Positions 8,632-17,539 of a stretch of DNA of 36,870 bases are shown piece after piece (position 1 is the first letter of the stretch; every line of letters starts with the position of its first letter). A program made the translations under genes and the position numbers. The notes beneath the pieces were generated by a model. The model did no database searches, was not told the origin of the DNA, and saw nothing but the letters and a program-made list of their open reading frames with translations. This stretch comes from JAVVSK01 sp036654235 (GTDB lineage Bacteria > Bacillota > Clostridia > Christensenellales > CAG-138). The stretch is from the NCBI GenBank assembly GCA_036654235.1, contig JAVVSK010000017.1, forward strand, positions 1 to 36,870, in the 5' to 3' direction.

Positions 8632-9247
8632 TGCTGCTAAGTTTACATCTCACCTAGATCTTCAAAGGTTGTTCATCCGCGCGTTTTCGCGGGCAAAATT
8701 GAAGGTCGCATTTTCACAGGGGTTTAACCCACATCCGAAGCTTTCGTTCGCGACGGCTTTATCGCTTGGAATGACGAGTTCCGCCGAATGGCTCGATATA
8801 AAGTTTGAAACAAATATAAGACCTCTAGAATTTATAGATAAACTAAACGAAAATTTGCCGGATGGGATACGTATAATTTCCGCTTTCATTGCAGACGACT
8901 CTATGAAAGCCCTTACGGCGCTTACTTTGTCCGCAGACTATGAGGTGGATATTCCGGGCTTTGGCGAGGACGCTTTAAAGAACGCGGCGGAGACGATTAT
9001 GAGCGGGTCGATAGTCGTAAGAAAGCGCGGAAAGGCGGGCGTTAAGGATATCGATATTAGGGGACAGGTGCATGATCTGAAGGTAAGCGGCGAAAAGCTC
9101 CTTATATGCGGAGAGTTAGGCACTTCGGGCGCTCTGAATATCGAGCTTTTTATGGATAAATTTTTTGAGGCATTAGGTGAACATGCTGGTTACAGCGCAA
9201 AAAGAACCGAGATAAATTTTTCCGGCGGATTTTTGCCGGCATTCTGA
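8600..9247 (+). CDS. TIGR03936 family radical SAM-associated protein (DUF2344)
   Basis: A 215-aa partner protein of the DUF2344/TIGR03936 family, which almost always accompanies a TIGR03960 radical SAM gene. Recognisable segments are the N-terminal RFAKGDAAKFTSHLDLQR, AFSRAKL and the FSQGFNPHPKLSF motif. In some genomes this domain is fused to the radical SAM protein; here it is separate, with its ATG 32 bp inside the end of the preceding gene. The two products probably work as one complex; a role in RNA or ribosome modification is a guess from its neighbours. Confidence 0.88.
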   Translation: MRIIARFAKGDAAKFTSHLDLQRLFIRAFSRAKLKVAFSQGFNPHPKLSFATALSLGMTSSAEWLDIKFETNIRPLEFIDKLNENLPDGIRIISAFIADDSMKALTALTLSADYEVDIPGFGEDALKNAAETIMSGSIVVRKRGKAGVKDIDIRGQVHDLKVSGEKLLICGELGTSGALNIELFMDKFFEALGEHAGYSAKRTEINFSGGFLPAF

Positions 9248-9250
9248 TTT

Positions 9251-10345
9251 ATGCAAACACTTTTTATTGAAAAAAACGCGGATACATTAAAATTGGCGGT
9301 GACGAAAGATGGGTGTTTAACCGACTTTACAACCGTAGAAAAAAGTAATGTGAACAATATCTATTACGGCAGAGTGCAAAAGCTGCTACAGGGGAACGAC
9401 GCGGCGTTTATTGAGATAATGCCGGGTAGCTTCGCATATCTTTCCTTGGATAAAAGCAACACTAACTTTAAACAGGGCGATTTTGTAATAGTTAGAATAG
9501 ATCGCGAAGCGATAGGGAGTAAATCCGCACGGGTGACGGACAACCTTGTTTTTGCGGGTCAAAGGCTATTGATTCTTCCGATGAGGCAGGTTGTAGGCGT
9601 TTCAAAACGCATAGAATCAAGCGCGGAGCGCGAAAGGCTAAACGCGATTCTTAGGGAGATAAACTCGGAAAAAGTTGGTATTATAGCGAGAACCGCCTCA
9701 TACGGTGCCGGGATTGACGAAATGCGTGAGGAATATGAGGTTTTAGTCGCCAGGGTCAACATGACTTTGAAAAAGGCAATGTTTTCAAAAAATCCAATGC
9801 TTTTATATGAGGATACATCTATCATTTACGACGCTAAGAGCCGCTTTTTTGCACGAGATTATGATGAGGTTATAACTTCGCTTCCGTTTATGTTGGATGA
9901 GCTTAAGGAAAAATGCAAGAATGCTAAAATAACGTTATATCGCGATAAGGGAGTATCTCTTTTCAAATTTTACGGACTTGACAATAAAATTGCGGTGAAG
10001 CTGGAAAAGCGCGTCGAACTTCCATGTGGAGGCAATATTATTATAGAACGCACGGAGGCGTTTACGGTAGTAGACGTTAATTCCGGAAGAACGAGTATTA
10101 TGCACGATAAAAATAATCAAAATCTTCTCGTCAATAAGGAGGCGGCGCTAGAACTTGCGAAGCAACTGCGGTATCGAAAGATTTTCGGAATGGTCGTCGT
10201 CGATTTTATAGACATGGAGGACGATAACGATAGGGCAGAGGTGCGCTCTGCTTTTTTAGAGGAGAGCAGGTTCGATTCTGTAAAATTTAAGGTTTTTGGA
10301 TTTACCGATATGGGGCTTTTTGAGTTGGTACGTGAAAACATCTGA
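9251..10345 (+). CDS. Short Rne/Rng family ribonuclease lacking the Zn-link
   Basis: An endoribonuclease of the RNase E/G family that cuts single-stranded RNA. The 364-aa product has the S1-like N-terminal region (YYGRVQKLLQGNDAAFIEI), the sensor and RNase H-like parts, and the DNase I-like catalytic domain. The two magnesium-binding aspartates are visible as D275 in VVDVNSGR and D318 in VVVDFIDM, 43 residues apart as in the E. coli enzymes. The protein ends at GLFELVRENI, where RNase G and E normally continue into a CPxC Zn-link and small domain for oligomerisation; no such sequence is found in the following DNA in other frames. It begins 3 nt after TIGR03936. The start could be the ATG shown; the ribosome binding site is weak. 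Confidence 0.85.
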   Translation: MQTLFIEKNADTLKLAVTKDGCLTDFTTVEKSNVNNIYYGRVQKLLQGNDAAFIEIMPGSFAYLSLDKSNTNFKQGDFVIVRIDREAIGSKSARVTDNLVFAGQRLLILPMRQVVGVSKRIESSAERERLNAILREINSEKVGIIARTASYGAGIDEMREEYEVLVARVNMTLKKAMFSKNPMLLYEDTSIIYDAKSRFFARDYDEVITSLPFMLDELKEKCKNAKITLYRDKGVSLFKFYGLDNKIAVKLEKRVELPCGGNIIIERTEAFTVVDVNSGRTSIMHDKNNQNLLVNKEAALELAKQLRYRKIFGMVVVDFIDMEDDNDRAEVRSAFLEESRFDSVKFKVFGFTDMGLFELVRENI

Positions 10346-10499
10346 AATTTTTTACGATTAAACACTCTCCTATGTTTCTTTAAAGCATGCGGAGCTGATA
10401 AAATACGGAAATATCAACCCGAATAAGGTCTGGTGCAAAACGCTGAAAAGTTTTCAATTAGTCTATAAAAATTTTACGCTTTTAAAAATACAATAGTTT

Positions 10500-10508
10500 T
10501 GCTATAAT
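10500..10508 (+). promoter_or_regulatory. Extended -10 promoter for the zinc-ribbon gene
   Basis: TGC followed by TATAAT (10503-10508) makes an extended -10 element about 100 nt upstream of the zinc-ribbon protein start. No good -35 is seen at 17 nt, which extended -10 promoters do not need. A 7-bp inverted repeat (10522-10528 with 10540-10546) lies in the predicted leader. Confidence 0.55.
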
Positions 10509-10609
10509 GAATCATATGAAAACGAACAGAAGATAATTTTGTTCGTGCTTGCTCTTTTTTACCGACCGCATTTTAGAAAACGGTTTAAAGGAAAATGGAG
10601 GTATATTTT

Positions 10610-12451
10610 ATGAAATGTAAGGTTTGCGGCGCAGAATGCCCAAGCGGTTTTAAGTTCTGCCCAATGTGCGCTTCTCCTATGAGGGAAATCGACAAGCCTG
10701 CTGAATACGTGGAACCGCCCGTTTTTATAATCAAAAAAAACGTAAAGCCCGAACAGACGTTAGATAAACCAGAAGCGCCGGTGGAGTCTGAGGATAAACA
10801 TGCTGACGATAACTTATATCGAACGGTATCGACGGAGAGCGTCGAGAGTTTTTCTAATGATTTTTTTGATGAACCGACCGAAACCGTAAAAAAACATTCG
10901 TTCATATCGCGCTTTTTTTCTTCCGAGGACGACGAACTCGATAAAATGTTCGATAAAGCGGCGTGCGAAGATGAAAAAGATGACGATGGCGCGGAAAATT
11001 TGATTGAGCCGTTGGCGGAAAAGGGCAACGAAAAAATTGCAACCGCCGAACCCTCATACTTTAAAGCGGATAAACAATTTTCGCTTTTCGATGATGAGGA
11101 TGATTCTGAGAATTACGACGACGAAGATGACTACGATAGCGAAGAATATCAATGTGGTGAAGTCGCGGACGAAGAAGATGATATAGACGTAATGATCAAA
11201 AAGAAAAAGCGCAATGTAACGTTCTTTGCGGCTGTCGGAGCACTTTTAATTTTGATAGTTATCCTTTTTACGATTTACATAAATAAAGATTATGACGGCG
11301 ATGTAAAGCTGTTTTTAGCGTCAGTATTCGGAATAAGCCCGATAACCGAAGCGGTAAAAGTCCAAAAAACCGCAATGAACGACGGTTCTTCCGCTTTTCT
11401 GGTTACTGTTTATGCTAAAAAAGGATCTACGGTTCGTTTTACGTATAACGATATGGTAAAAGAAATAGTAATAACGGATCTTTCGGCATCCTTCCGCTTA
11501 TCCGCGGATCTCTATAGACCCATGCAACCCGTGGACGGCGAATTTTACGTCGTTTACCCCGATATAAAGGTAATAGACGAAAAGGGAAATATTTTTGTTC
11601 CGAAAATACCGCCAATGAACGTAGATGTTCCGAAACTTGAACTTAAGCTGACCGAACCTTCGACCTCCGATATAATTACCCATAATGGTTCGTTCGAAGT
11701 AGCCGGGACGATAAGCGATCCCTCAGCTTTATTATATGCGGGAGATACTCAGCTTCCGGTTGATACGAGCGGTATATTTAGAGGCGTTGTATCGGTAAAT
11801 ACCGAGGGTAAACAGATCGTGGATATAGAGGCGAGAAAGATGGGCTATAGTATAGCGCGGATTACGTTGAATGTGAATTACGAAAAAGGAGATCTAACCG
11901 TAAATATTCTCAATAAGGAACTTAGGACGCGCGATGATACGCTGAAAATAGAAGGCACTATGGAAAAAGGCTCTTCGATAGCCGTGAGTGGTGTAGACCT
12001 AGTCGGCGATCCCGTCTTTGACAGCACTGCGGGGACATTTAACTTTACGGTTAAAATCCCGAAAGAAAAACTATATACGGCGAATTTAACCGTGACATCC
12101 AAAAAAACGACAACTAATACAATTTTATATATCGAACATGCGCCCGATATAGATTCATACCGCGAGTCATCGAATAAGTTGGATTACTCGCGCATAAAAA
12201 GGTATCCGACTCATAATGCACATTATCTGATTCAAGGGAAAATAGATATGATCGTGCAAACGAAGCCATATTGCATAGCGCGGATACAAACGGCGGACGG
12301 TCCGCTTATGATAGAATACTATTATACGACTAAGATTGAGGTAAATGATGGAATTAAATATACGCTCTTTGGATTTCCGAACGGGATGTATGAATCTAAA
12401 GATTTACCTATAATGTACGTTTGGTTCGTTTATAAGAACCCCACAACATGA
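10610..12451 (+). CDS. Zinc-ribbon, acidic, single-pass membrane protein with extracellular repeats
   Basis: A 613-aa protein of unknown function. Residues 1-20 hold a zinc ribbon (CKVCGAEC and CPMC). Residues about 25-200 are low-complexity and strongly acidic, with DDEDD and EEDDID runs. A basic KKKKRN stop signal and a transmembrane helix lie near 204-224 (AVGALLILIVILFTIYI). The last 390 residues are rich in beta-strand-like segments and look like two or more Ig-like domains (for example around GSFEVAGTISDPS and DTLKIEGTMEKGS), predicted outside the cell. Start ATG 10610 follows GGAGG; an in-frame ATG at 10595 overlaps that ribosome binding site. The stop overlaps the next start (ATGA). 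Similar layouts occur in envelope or sensor proteins of Clostridia, but I recognise no named family. Confidence 0.8.
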   Translation: MKCKVCGAECPSGFKFCPMCASPMREIDKPAEYVEPPVFIIKKNVKPEQTLDKPEAPVESEDKHADDNLYRTVSTESVESFSNDFFDEPTETVKKHSFISRFFSSEDDELDKMFDKAACEDEKDDDGAENLIEPLAEKGNEKIATAEPSYFKADKQFSLFDDEDDSENYDDEDDYDSEEYQCGEVADEEDDIDVMIKKKKRNVTFFAAVGALLILIVILFTIYINKDYDGDVKLFLASVFGISPITEAVKVQKTAMNDGSSAFLVTVYAKKGSTVRFTYNDMVKEIVITDLSASFRLSADLYRPMQPVDGEFYVVYPDIKVIDEKGNIFVPKIPPMNVDVPKLELKLTEPSTSDIITHNGSFEVAGTISDPSALLYAGDTQLPVDTSGIFRGVVSVNTEGKQIVDIEARKMGYSIARITLNVNYEKGDLTVNILNKELRTRDDTLKIEGTMEKGSSIAVSGVDLVGDPVFDSTAGTFNFTVKIPKEKLYTANLTVTSKKTTTNTILYIEHAPDIDSYRESSNKLDYSRIKRYPTHNAHYLIQGKIDMIVQTKPYCIARIQTADGPLMIEYYYTTKIEVNDGIKYTLFGFPNGMYESKDLPIMYVWFVYKNPTT

Positions 12452-12714
12452 GGGTATGGGGTAAGCTTAAAGATGGCGAGGGGAGAGTTAACGAATCTCT
12501 TATTCTCCCTATCGAAGCAAAAAAGACGATTGAAATTGAGGATTTTGCGCCTATTATATATGAACTTTGCATAAAACTCGATTTGGCGCGCCCGGTAATA
12601 CTGAATAAACATATAAACGAAATGAAGAGGTTTAGGCGCACCGTGTTTAAACAGGCTGATTTTATAGAGGATTTCTATTTTGAAACCTTCGAGATCGAAA
12701 TAATAAACGACTGA
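12448..12714 (+). CDS. Unknown 88-aa protein coupled to the zinc-ribbon membrane protein
   Basis: I do not recognise this protein. It is 88 aa, mixed charge, without signal peptide or membrane segment, and likely cytoplasmic. The first 40 residues look beta-rich (ESLILPIEAKKTIEIEDF) and the rest helical. The ATG overlaps the preceding stop as ATGA, so it is probably translated by coupling, and it is followed by a terminator. The strict coupling suggests that it works with the upstream membrane protein, perhaps binding its cytoplasmic zinc-ribbon or acidic part. Confidence 0.7.
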   Translation: MRVWGKLKDGEGRVNESLILPIEAKKTIEIEDFAPIIYELCIKLDLARPVILNKHINEMKRFRRTVFKQADFIEDFYFETFEIEIIND

Positions 12715-12788
12715 AATGGAGATCGTTTTAGAAAGATGCGCCTAGGGGGTTTTTGTTTTAGCGCATTGCTTATTATAAAAAACATATT

Positions 12789-12825
12789 GGGTGTGGCATT
12801 AAAAAATGCCCGCCCTTAAATTTTT
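12789..12825 (+). terminator. Terminator after the zinc-ribbon operon
   Basis: GGGTG-T-GGCATT pairs with AATGCC-CG-CCC, a stem of about 11 bp with one bulged T and a 4-nt A loop. A T-rich tail ending in five T at 12821-12825 follows. Confidence 0.65.
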
Positions 12826-12829
12826 GTAC

Positions 12830-12858
12830 TGTACATAAAAGAAAAAGTCTGTTATAAT
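12830..12858 (+). promoter_or_regulatory. Putative promoter for the D,D-carboxypeptidase gene
   Basis: A -10 TATAAT (12853-12858) lies about 60 nt before the GTG start. TGTACA at 12830-12835, 17 nt upstream, is a weak -35. Confidence 0.5.
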
Positions 12859-12919
12859 TGTTAAGATTTATCCTTATCAGGCGTGGATATATGTTTGATT
12901 GTTATCAAGGAGTATTTTA

Positions 12920-14317
12920 GTGAGAAGAATTTGCATTGTGACATTGGTGATACTGTTAATTATTTCGGGTCTGAACGCGCAAATTGCGTCAGCTACTCCG
13001 TCTCCGTCTATCGTTCCCTCCGCCGTTCCCGAGGTTGAGGGCGCGCCGGTGATATCCACTAAACACATTTTGCTTTACGAAGCTAACTCAAAGACGGTGC
13101 TTTATGAAAAATCGGGCTACGATAAGGCATTTCCCGCAAGTACAACTAAGGTTATGACCTGTCTAATAGCGGTAGAATCCGGGAAGTTGGATGATATTGT
13201 CACTATTGGAAATACGGTTGAAAAGAGCGGTTCAAGGATGATGCTTTCACCTAGGGAAAAAATATCGCTAAGAGATCTCGTCTACGGAATGATGCTGGTA
13301 AGCGGAAACGACGCGGCGCGCGCGATAGCCGAATATCTTGCCGGATCGAGAGATAAATTCGCCGATATTATGAATAAAAAGGCACTTGAACTTAATATGA
13401 AGTCTACGCATTATATGAACCCGAACGGACTTGATAACGAGGAACACTATACTACGGCCTATGATATGGCAGTGCTTACCGCATACGCTCTAAACAACGA
13501 AACTTTTAGAGAGATAGTTTCAACGAAAACGCATACAGTTGCGCCGACAAACAAAAATAAAAACGGTTATATCCTTGAAAATACAAATAAGTTATTAAAT
13601 AAAAAGCCGGGCGAAACCGGAGATTTTCTATATCAATATGCAACAGGGGTAAAAACCGGTGATACGGATAGGGCGGGAAGATGTCTCGTTTCATCGGCTA
13701 AAAAAGACGACATGGAACTTGTTTGTATATTATTCGGAGATACCGAGCTAAATTATCGCTTCACTTCTGCAAAAAAACTATTTGAATGGGGTTTTTCAAA
13801 TTTTGAGATGCTTAAAGTTTCAGACCTTTCGTTACAGTCGACCGTTGAAGCGACGGTCAGCAATGCGAGCGTGGCGGACGTAAATTGCGGATCTATCGAA
13901 CTTTCTGCCGATATTAAAGATTCTTTCATCTGCGTTTCAAAAGCCAAGGTCAATGATTACCGTAAAAACAATCTACTGTTTTCTATAAAGACCAATTTTG
14001 AAAAGGATGCCCTTCGCGCCCCGGTTGATAATGGCGAAAAGGTAGGCACTATAGATTATGTATATAACGGGGAAGTCATTTTTACGGCGAATCTATATGC
14101 AACGCGCGATGTTGCGGCGGGTGCGGGTGGAACAGCTTCCTCCGGATATATAGTAGACGATCCGCCGGCTACGGAAATCGTCGGTAACGAATGGCTTTTT
14201 TGGCTTCTGGCCGCCGTTTTAGTTCTAATTCTAATTATAATAATCCGACTAATATCGAGAAGAAAATCTCAGATTAGACGCAGGAGAAGAACCAGCTATA
14301 CGAGAGGAAGAAGATAA
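12920..14317 (+). CDS. Serine-type D-alanyl-D-alanine carboxypeptidase (DacF/DacB-like, peptidase S11)
   Basis: A secreted penicillin-binding protein that trims the terminal D-Ala from peptidoglycan stem peptides. The three S11 motifs are complete: SxxK as S74-T-T-K77, SGN at 128-130 and KTG at 245-247. A signal peptide covers about residues 1-25 (cleavage after QIASA). A Pro/Ser linker precedes the catalytic domain, and a C-terminal beta domain is followed by a transmembrane helix (EWLFWLLAAVLVLILIIII) and a very basic tail (RRRRRTSY). The start is GTG 12920, placed 7 nt after AAGGAGT (12906-12912); an upstream in-frame TTG at 12899 is rejected because it precedes this site. Relatives include the sporulation enzymes DacB and DacF; which role applies here is not visible. 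Confidence 0.92.
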   Translation: MRRICIVTLVILLIISGLNAQIASATPSPSIVPSAVPEVEGAPVISTKHILLYEANSKTVLYEKSGYDKAFPASTTKVMTCLIAVESGKLDDIVTIGNTVEKSGSRMMLSPREKISLRDLVYGMMLVSGNDAARAIAEYLAGSRDKFADIMNKKALELNMKSTHYMNPNGLDNEEHYTTAYDMAVLTAYALNNETFREIVSTKTHTVAPTNKNKNGYILENTNKLLNKKPGETGDFLYQYATGVKTGDTDRAGRCLVSSAKKDDMELVCILFGDTELNYRFTSAKKLFEWGFSNFEMLKVSDLSLQSTVEATVSNASVADVNCGSIELSADIKDSFICVSKAKVNDYRKNNLLFSIKTNFEKDALRAPVDNGEKVGTIDYVYNGEVIFTANLYATRDVAAGAGGTASSGYIVDDPPATEIVGNEWLFWLLAAVLVLILIIIIRLISRRKSQIRRRRRTSYTRGRR

Positions 14318-14421
14318 CAGCCAATCTTTTTAGCCGGGTTCTAGTTAGTGAAATGAGTATAAACAAAAAAAGCTCATTCAGATACAAATAAAACAAATTG
14401 ATTTTCGAAAGGACAATGAAA

Positions 14422-16053
14422 ATGAATAACGCAAGCAGCAATATCGAATGCCCAAAGAATGAACCTATATTTTCATATCTTCCGGGTTCTAAAGAACGAG
14501 AAGCTTTAAAACGCGAACTAAACCGTCAAAGCACAGTCGAAATCGAAATACCGCTAATAATAGGCGGTAAAGAGGTAAAAACGGGGCGCATGGGTACGGT
14601 CGTAATGCCGCATGATCATAAACATATTCTCGCCCGTTATCATATTGCCGGCGAAAAAGAGCTAAAAATGGCGGTTGAAGCCGCGATGGATGCGAAGCAC
14701 GATTGGGAATGCATGAGCTTTGAAGATAGAGCATCGGTATTTATGCGCGCCGCCGGGCTTTTATCGGGTCCGTATCGTCCGGTAGTCGCCGCTTCGACAA
14801 TGCTGAATCAAAGTAAAACCGTTTTTCAGGCGGAGATAGACGCGCCATGTGAACTTTGCGATTTTTTAAGATTCAATACGTATTTTGCGCAAGAGTTGTT
14901 TAAAGAACAGCCGTTAAGCTCTCCCAATGTTTGGAATAGAGTTGTTCAAAGACCTCTCGATGGTTTCGTTTTAGCGGTAACCCCGTTTAATTTTACGAGC
15001 ATAGATGGAAATTTACCTTGCGCTCCGGCGCTTATTGGGAACACCGTAATTTGGAAACCGGCAAGTTCCGTTGTGCTTTCGAATTATTACGTTATGCGGA
15101 TGCTTATGGACGCGGGTCTTCCCGCGGGTGTTATAAATTTCGTTCCGAGTAAAGGCTCAGATATAAGCCGTTACGTAACGAGTGACAGCCGTATGGCGGG
15201 ATTCCATTTTACGGGTTCAACCGCAGTATTTAAAGACGTTTGGAAACAGGTCGGCGAAAACATTGATACATACGAATCTTATCCGCGTCTAGTAGGCGAA
15301 ACGGGCGGTAAAGACTTTATCTTTGCTCATGCATCGGCGGATGTAGCGGCGTTAGCCGCCGCTATTGTGCGAGGCTCTTTTGAGTTTCAGGGTCAAAAAT
15401 GTTCGGCGGCGAGTCGTGCTTACATACCTCAATCAATATGGGAAACACTAAAGGCGCGTATAGTAGTTGAAACGAAGAAACTGAAAATGGGCGACATAAT
15501 GGATTTTACGAACTTTATGGGCGCGGTTATTGATGAAAATTCGTTTGATAATATTATGCGCTATATAGACTATGCAAAGGCATCGGACGAGGCGAAAATA
15601 TTGGTAGGCGGAAACGGTGATAAATCTGTCGGATATTTTATTGAACCTACTATAATCGTTACGACAAACCCGACTTTTAAGACAATGACCGAAGAGATAT
15701 TCGGGCCGGTTATGACAATATACGTTTACGATGACAGCAAACTCGACGAAATGCTGAAAATTTGCGATGAGTCTACCCAATATGCGCTTACCGGCGCTAT
15801 ATTTGCCTGCGATCGAAAAATTTTGGCGCATATGGCAGATGCTCTTGCACATGCCGCCGGAAACTTCTATATCAACGATAAGCCGACGGGCGCGGTGGTG
15901 GGGCAACAGCCTTTCGGAGGTGGACGCGCATCCGGAACGAACGATAAGGCGGGTAGTCAGGCGAACCTAAGAAGATGGATGAGTACGCGAACAATTAAGG
16001 AAACTTTTATACCGTCATACGATATCGAATATCCCTATATGGACGAAAAATAA
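14422..16053 (+). CDS. pruA: L-glutamate gamma-semialdehyde (1-pyrroline-5-carboxylate) dehydrogenase
   Basis: An NAD-dependent aldehyde dehydrogenase that oxidises glutamate semialdehyde, the open form of P5C, to glutamate in proline and arginine or ornithine breakdown. The 543-aa product matches the long group 1 P5C dehydrogenases (TIGR01236-like) rather than the PutA fusion. Catalytic Glu293 (LVGETGGKD) and Cys327 (EFQGQKCSAASR) are present, as are the NAD motif FHFTGSTAVF and the C-terminal PFGGGRASGTNDKAG. ATG 14422 lies 8 nt after AAAGGA; the ATG at 14416 is too close to this site. No proline dehydrogenase gene is nearby, so substrate may come from ornithine. Confidence 0.9.
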   Translation: MNNASSNIECPKNEPIFSYLPGSKEREALKRELNRQSTVEIEIPLIIGGKEVKTGRMGTVVMPHDHKHILARYHIAGEKELKMAVEAAMDAKHDWECMSFEDRASVFMRAAGLLSGPYRPVVAASTMLNQSKTVFQAEIDAPCELCDFLRFNTYFAQELFKEQPLSSPNVWNRVVQRPLDGFVLAVTPFNFTSIDGNLPCAPALIGNTVIWKPASSVVLSNYYVMRMLMDAGLPAGVINFVPSKGSDISRYVTSDSRMAGFHFTGSTAVFKDVWKQVGENIDTYESYPRLVGETGGKDFIFAHASADVAALAAAIVRGSFEFQGQKCSAASRAYIPQSIWETLKARIVVETKKLKMGDIMDFTNFMGAVIDENSFDNIMRYIDYAKASDEAKILVGGNGDKSVGYFIEPTIIVTTNPTFKTMTEEIFGPVMTIYVYDDSKLDEMLKICDESTQYALTGAIFACDRKILAHMADALAHAAGNFYINDKPTGAVVGQQPFGGGRASGTNDKAGSQANLRRWMSTRTIKETFIPSYDIEYPYMDEK

Positions 16054-16089
16054 TAAGCCGCGAGATATCTTGGAAAATGAAAAGTCATC

Positions 16090-16127
16090 TTACAGGGCGC
16101 GCTAAATTAAGGGGGTGCGCCCTGTAA
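16090..16127 (+). repeat. Perfect 11-bp inverted repeat after pruA
   Basis: TTACAGGGCGC (16090-16100) and its exact complement (16117-16127) flank a 16-nt loop containing GGGGG. There is no T run after it, so it is not a typical intrinsic terminator. It could end or stabilise the pruA transcript or be a protein-binding site upstream of the aspartate kinase operon. Confidence 0.6.
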
Positions 16128-16198
16128 TATAGGCTAAAATCGGGCAATGGCATAAAAACAAACAGAGGAGGGCGAACCGACTTAACGGCGTAAAAAAT

Positions 16199-17539
16199 AT
16201 GTTGATAACGGCAAAATTTGGCGGAACTAGCTTAGCCTCCGCCGCACAATTTAAAAAGGTATTGGCGATAATAAAACAAACTCCGAATCGCCGCTATATC
16301 GTCCCATCCGCGCCGGGGAAGCGCGATCCTTACGACGAAAAAATAACAGATATTTTATATCGTGCGGGAAGAGAAGCGAGAGACGGAACGGACTTTTCGT
16401 CTACTTTGAACGCGGTTAAAAAGCGTTATGCTGATATATGCACGGAGCTGAATTTAAGCCTTGATATTGACGCTGTTTTCGAAAAGATAGAAAAGCGTAT
16501 GCTGACCGATACAGAGGCCTATGCGGCTAGTAGGGGAGAGTTTGTTAGCGGACTTATACTTTCGGATCTTTTAAATATCCCCTTCGTCGATCCGACGGAG
16601 ATGATATTTTTCGACGAGGACGGCTGCCTCTTGTTGGAAAAAACGCGGCGCGCTATCGCTAGAAGACTTAGCACGGAGGAGTGCGCGGTAATTCCCGGGT
16701 TTTACGGTGCATGCATGGCTACGGGCGAAATTTTAACCTTCAGCCGCGGGGGTTCTGATATAACGGGTGCTTTAATCGCCGCCGCGACTGGCTCTGACTT
16801 ATACGAAAACTGGACGGACGTTTCGGGATTTTTAGCCGCCGACCCGCGTATAGTTAATGATCCGCGCCATATATCTTCGCTTACCTATAGCGAGCTTAGG
16901 GAACTTTCAAGTATGGGGGCGAACGTTTTACATCCGGACGCGGTTCTTCCGGTTAAAAGGGCGAATATTCCGATAAACGTTAGAAATACGAATGCACCTT
17001 CGCATTGCGGAACGCTAATTGTTCCTGACGGGGCAAATGTTTTCGATTCAAAACGAAATACGAATTATACTGGTGTTACCGGGGTCGCGGGAAAGCGCGG
17101 ATATACTTCGGTTACGGTCACTAAGGAATATTCAAGCTCGGACTTCGGCTTCGCAAGGCGCGCGCTTCATGCTTTCGAAGCATGTTCTATTCCGGTTATG
17201 CATATGCCTTCGGGTATAGATAGGTTTACGATTATAACGGCGACGAGCGCACTTAAAGATAAACGCGAAATGCTGGCGCATGAGTTAAACGCGATGTGCG
17301 GCGTAAACAATGTCGAATTTTTTGACGATATAGCCCTAATTGCGACCGTCGCAGCTAACCTTATAAAGACGACGGGTTTCGCCGCGAAACTATTTTCGGC
17401 GCTAAGCGATGCGAAAATAAATGTTTCTATGATAGATCTAGGGAGCGGAGCTTCGAGTATTGTTTTCGGCGTTATGGACGTTGATTTTGAGTCGGCAATA
17501 AAAGCCGTTTACAACGCTTTCTTTTTACAAAGGATATGA
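16199..17539 (+). CDS. Aspartate kinase
   Basis: Phosphorylates aspartate, the first step toward lysine/diaminopimelate, methionine and threonine. The 446-aa product begins with ITAKFGGTSLAS (kinase signature), has SRGGSDITGAL and ENWTDVSGF in the nucleotide and aspartate-binding region, and ends with paired ACT-type segments (about 330-446, e.g. VSMIDLGSGASSIVFGV) that usually bind feedback inhibitors. The ATG lacks a near ribosome binding site: the only strong one, GAGGAGGG (to 16172), is 26 nt upstream with no start codon in range. The stop overlaps the transporter start as ATGA. Whether it belongs to the lysine- or threonine-regulated class cannot be told. Confidence 0.92.
   Translation: MLITAKFGGTSLASAAQFKKVLAIIKQTPNRRYIVPSAPGKRDPYDEKITDILYRAGREARDGTDFSSTLNAVKKRYADICTELNLSLDIDAVFEKIEKRMLTDTEAYAASRGEFVSGLILSDLLNIPFVDPTEMIFFDEDGCLLLEKTRRAIARRLSTEECAVIPGFYGACMATGEILTFSRGGSDITGALIAAATGSDLYENWTDVSGFLAADPRIVNDPRHISSLTYSELRELSSMGANVLHPDAVLPVKRANIPINVRNTNAPSHCGTLIVPDGANVFDSKRNTNYTGVTGVAGKRGYTSVTVTKEYSSSDFGFARRALHAFEACSIPVMHMPSGIDRFTIITATSALKDKREMLAHELNAMCGVNNVEFFDDIALIATVAANLIKTTGFAAKLFSALSDAKINVSMIDLGSGASSIVFGVMDVDFESAIKAVYNAFFLQRI

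Noticed and set aside
10522..10546. GAAC...GTTC repeat as a LexA box before the zinc-ribbon gene
   Set aside because: The half-sites are far more than 4 nt apart, so it is an ordinary small hairpin in the leader.
10585..11028. Minus-strand open frame of 147 codons opposite the zinc-ribbon gene
   Set aside because: Serine-rich mirror of acidic codons; the plus strand has a ribosome binding site, zinc ribbon and membrane helix.
15448..15906. Minus-strand open frame of 152 codons inside pruA
   Set aside because: It is antisense to conserved dehydrogenase codons, with no ribosome binding site and no recognisable product.
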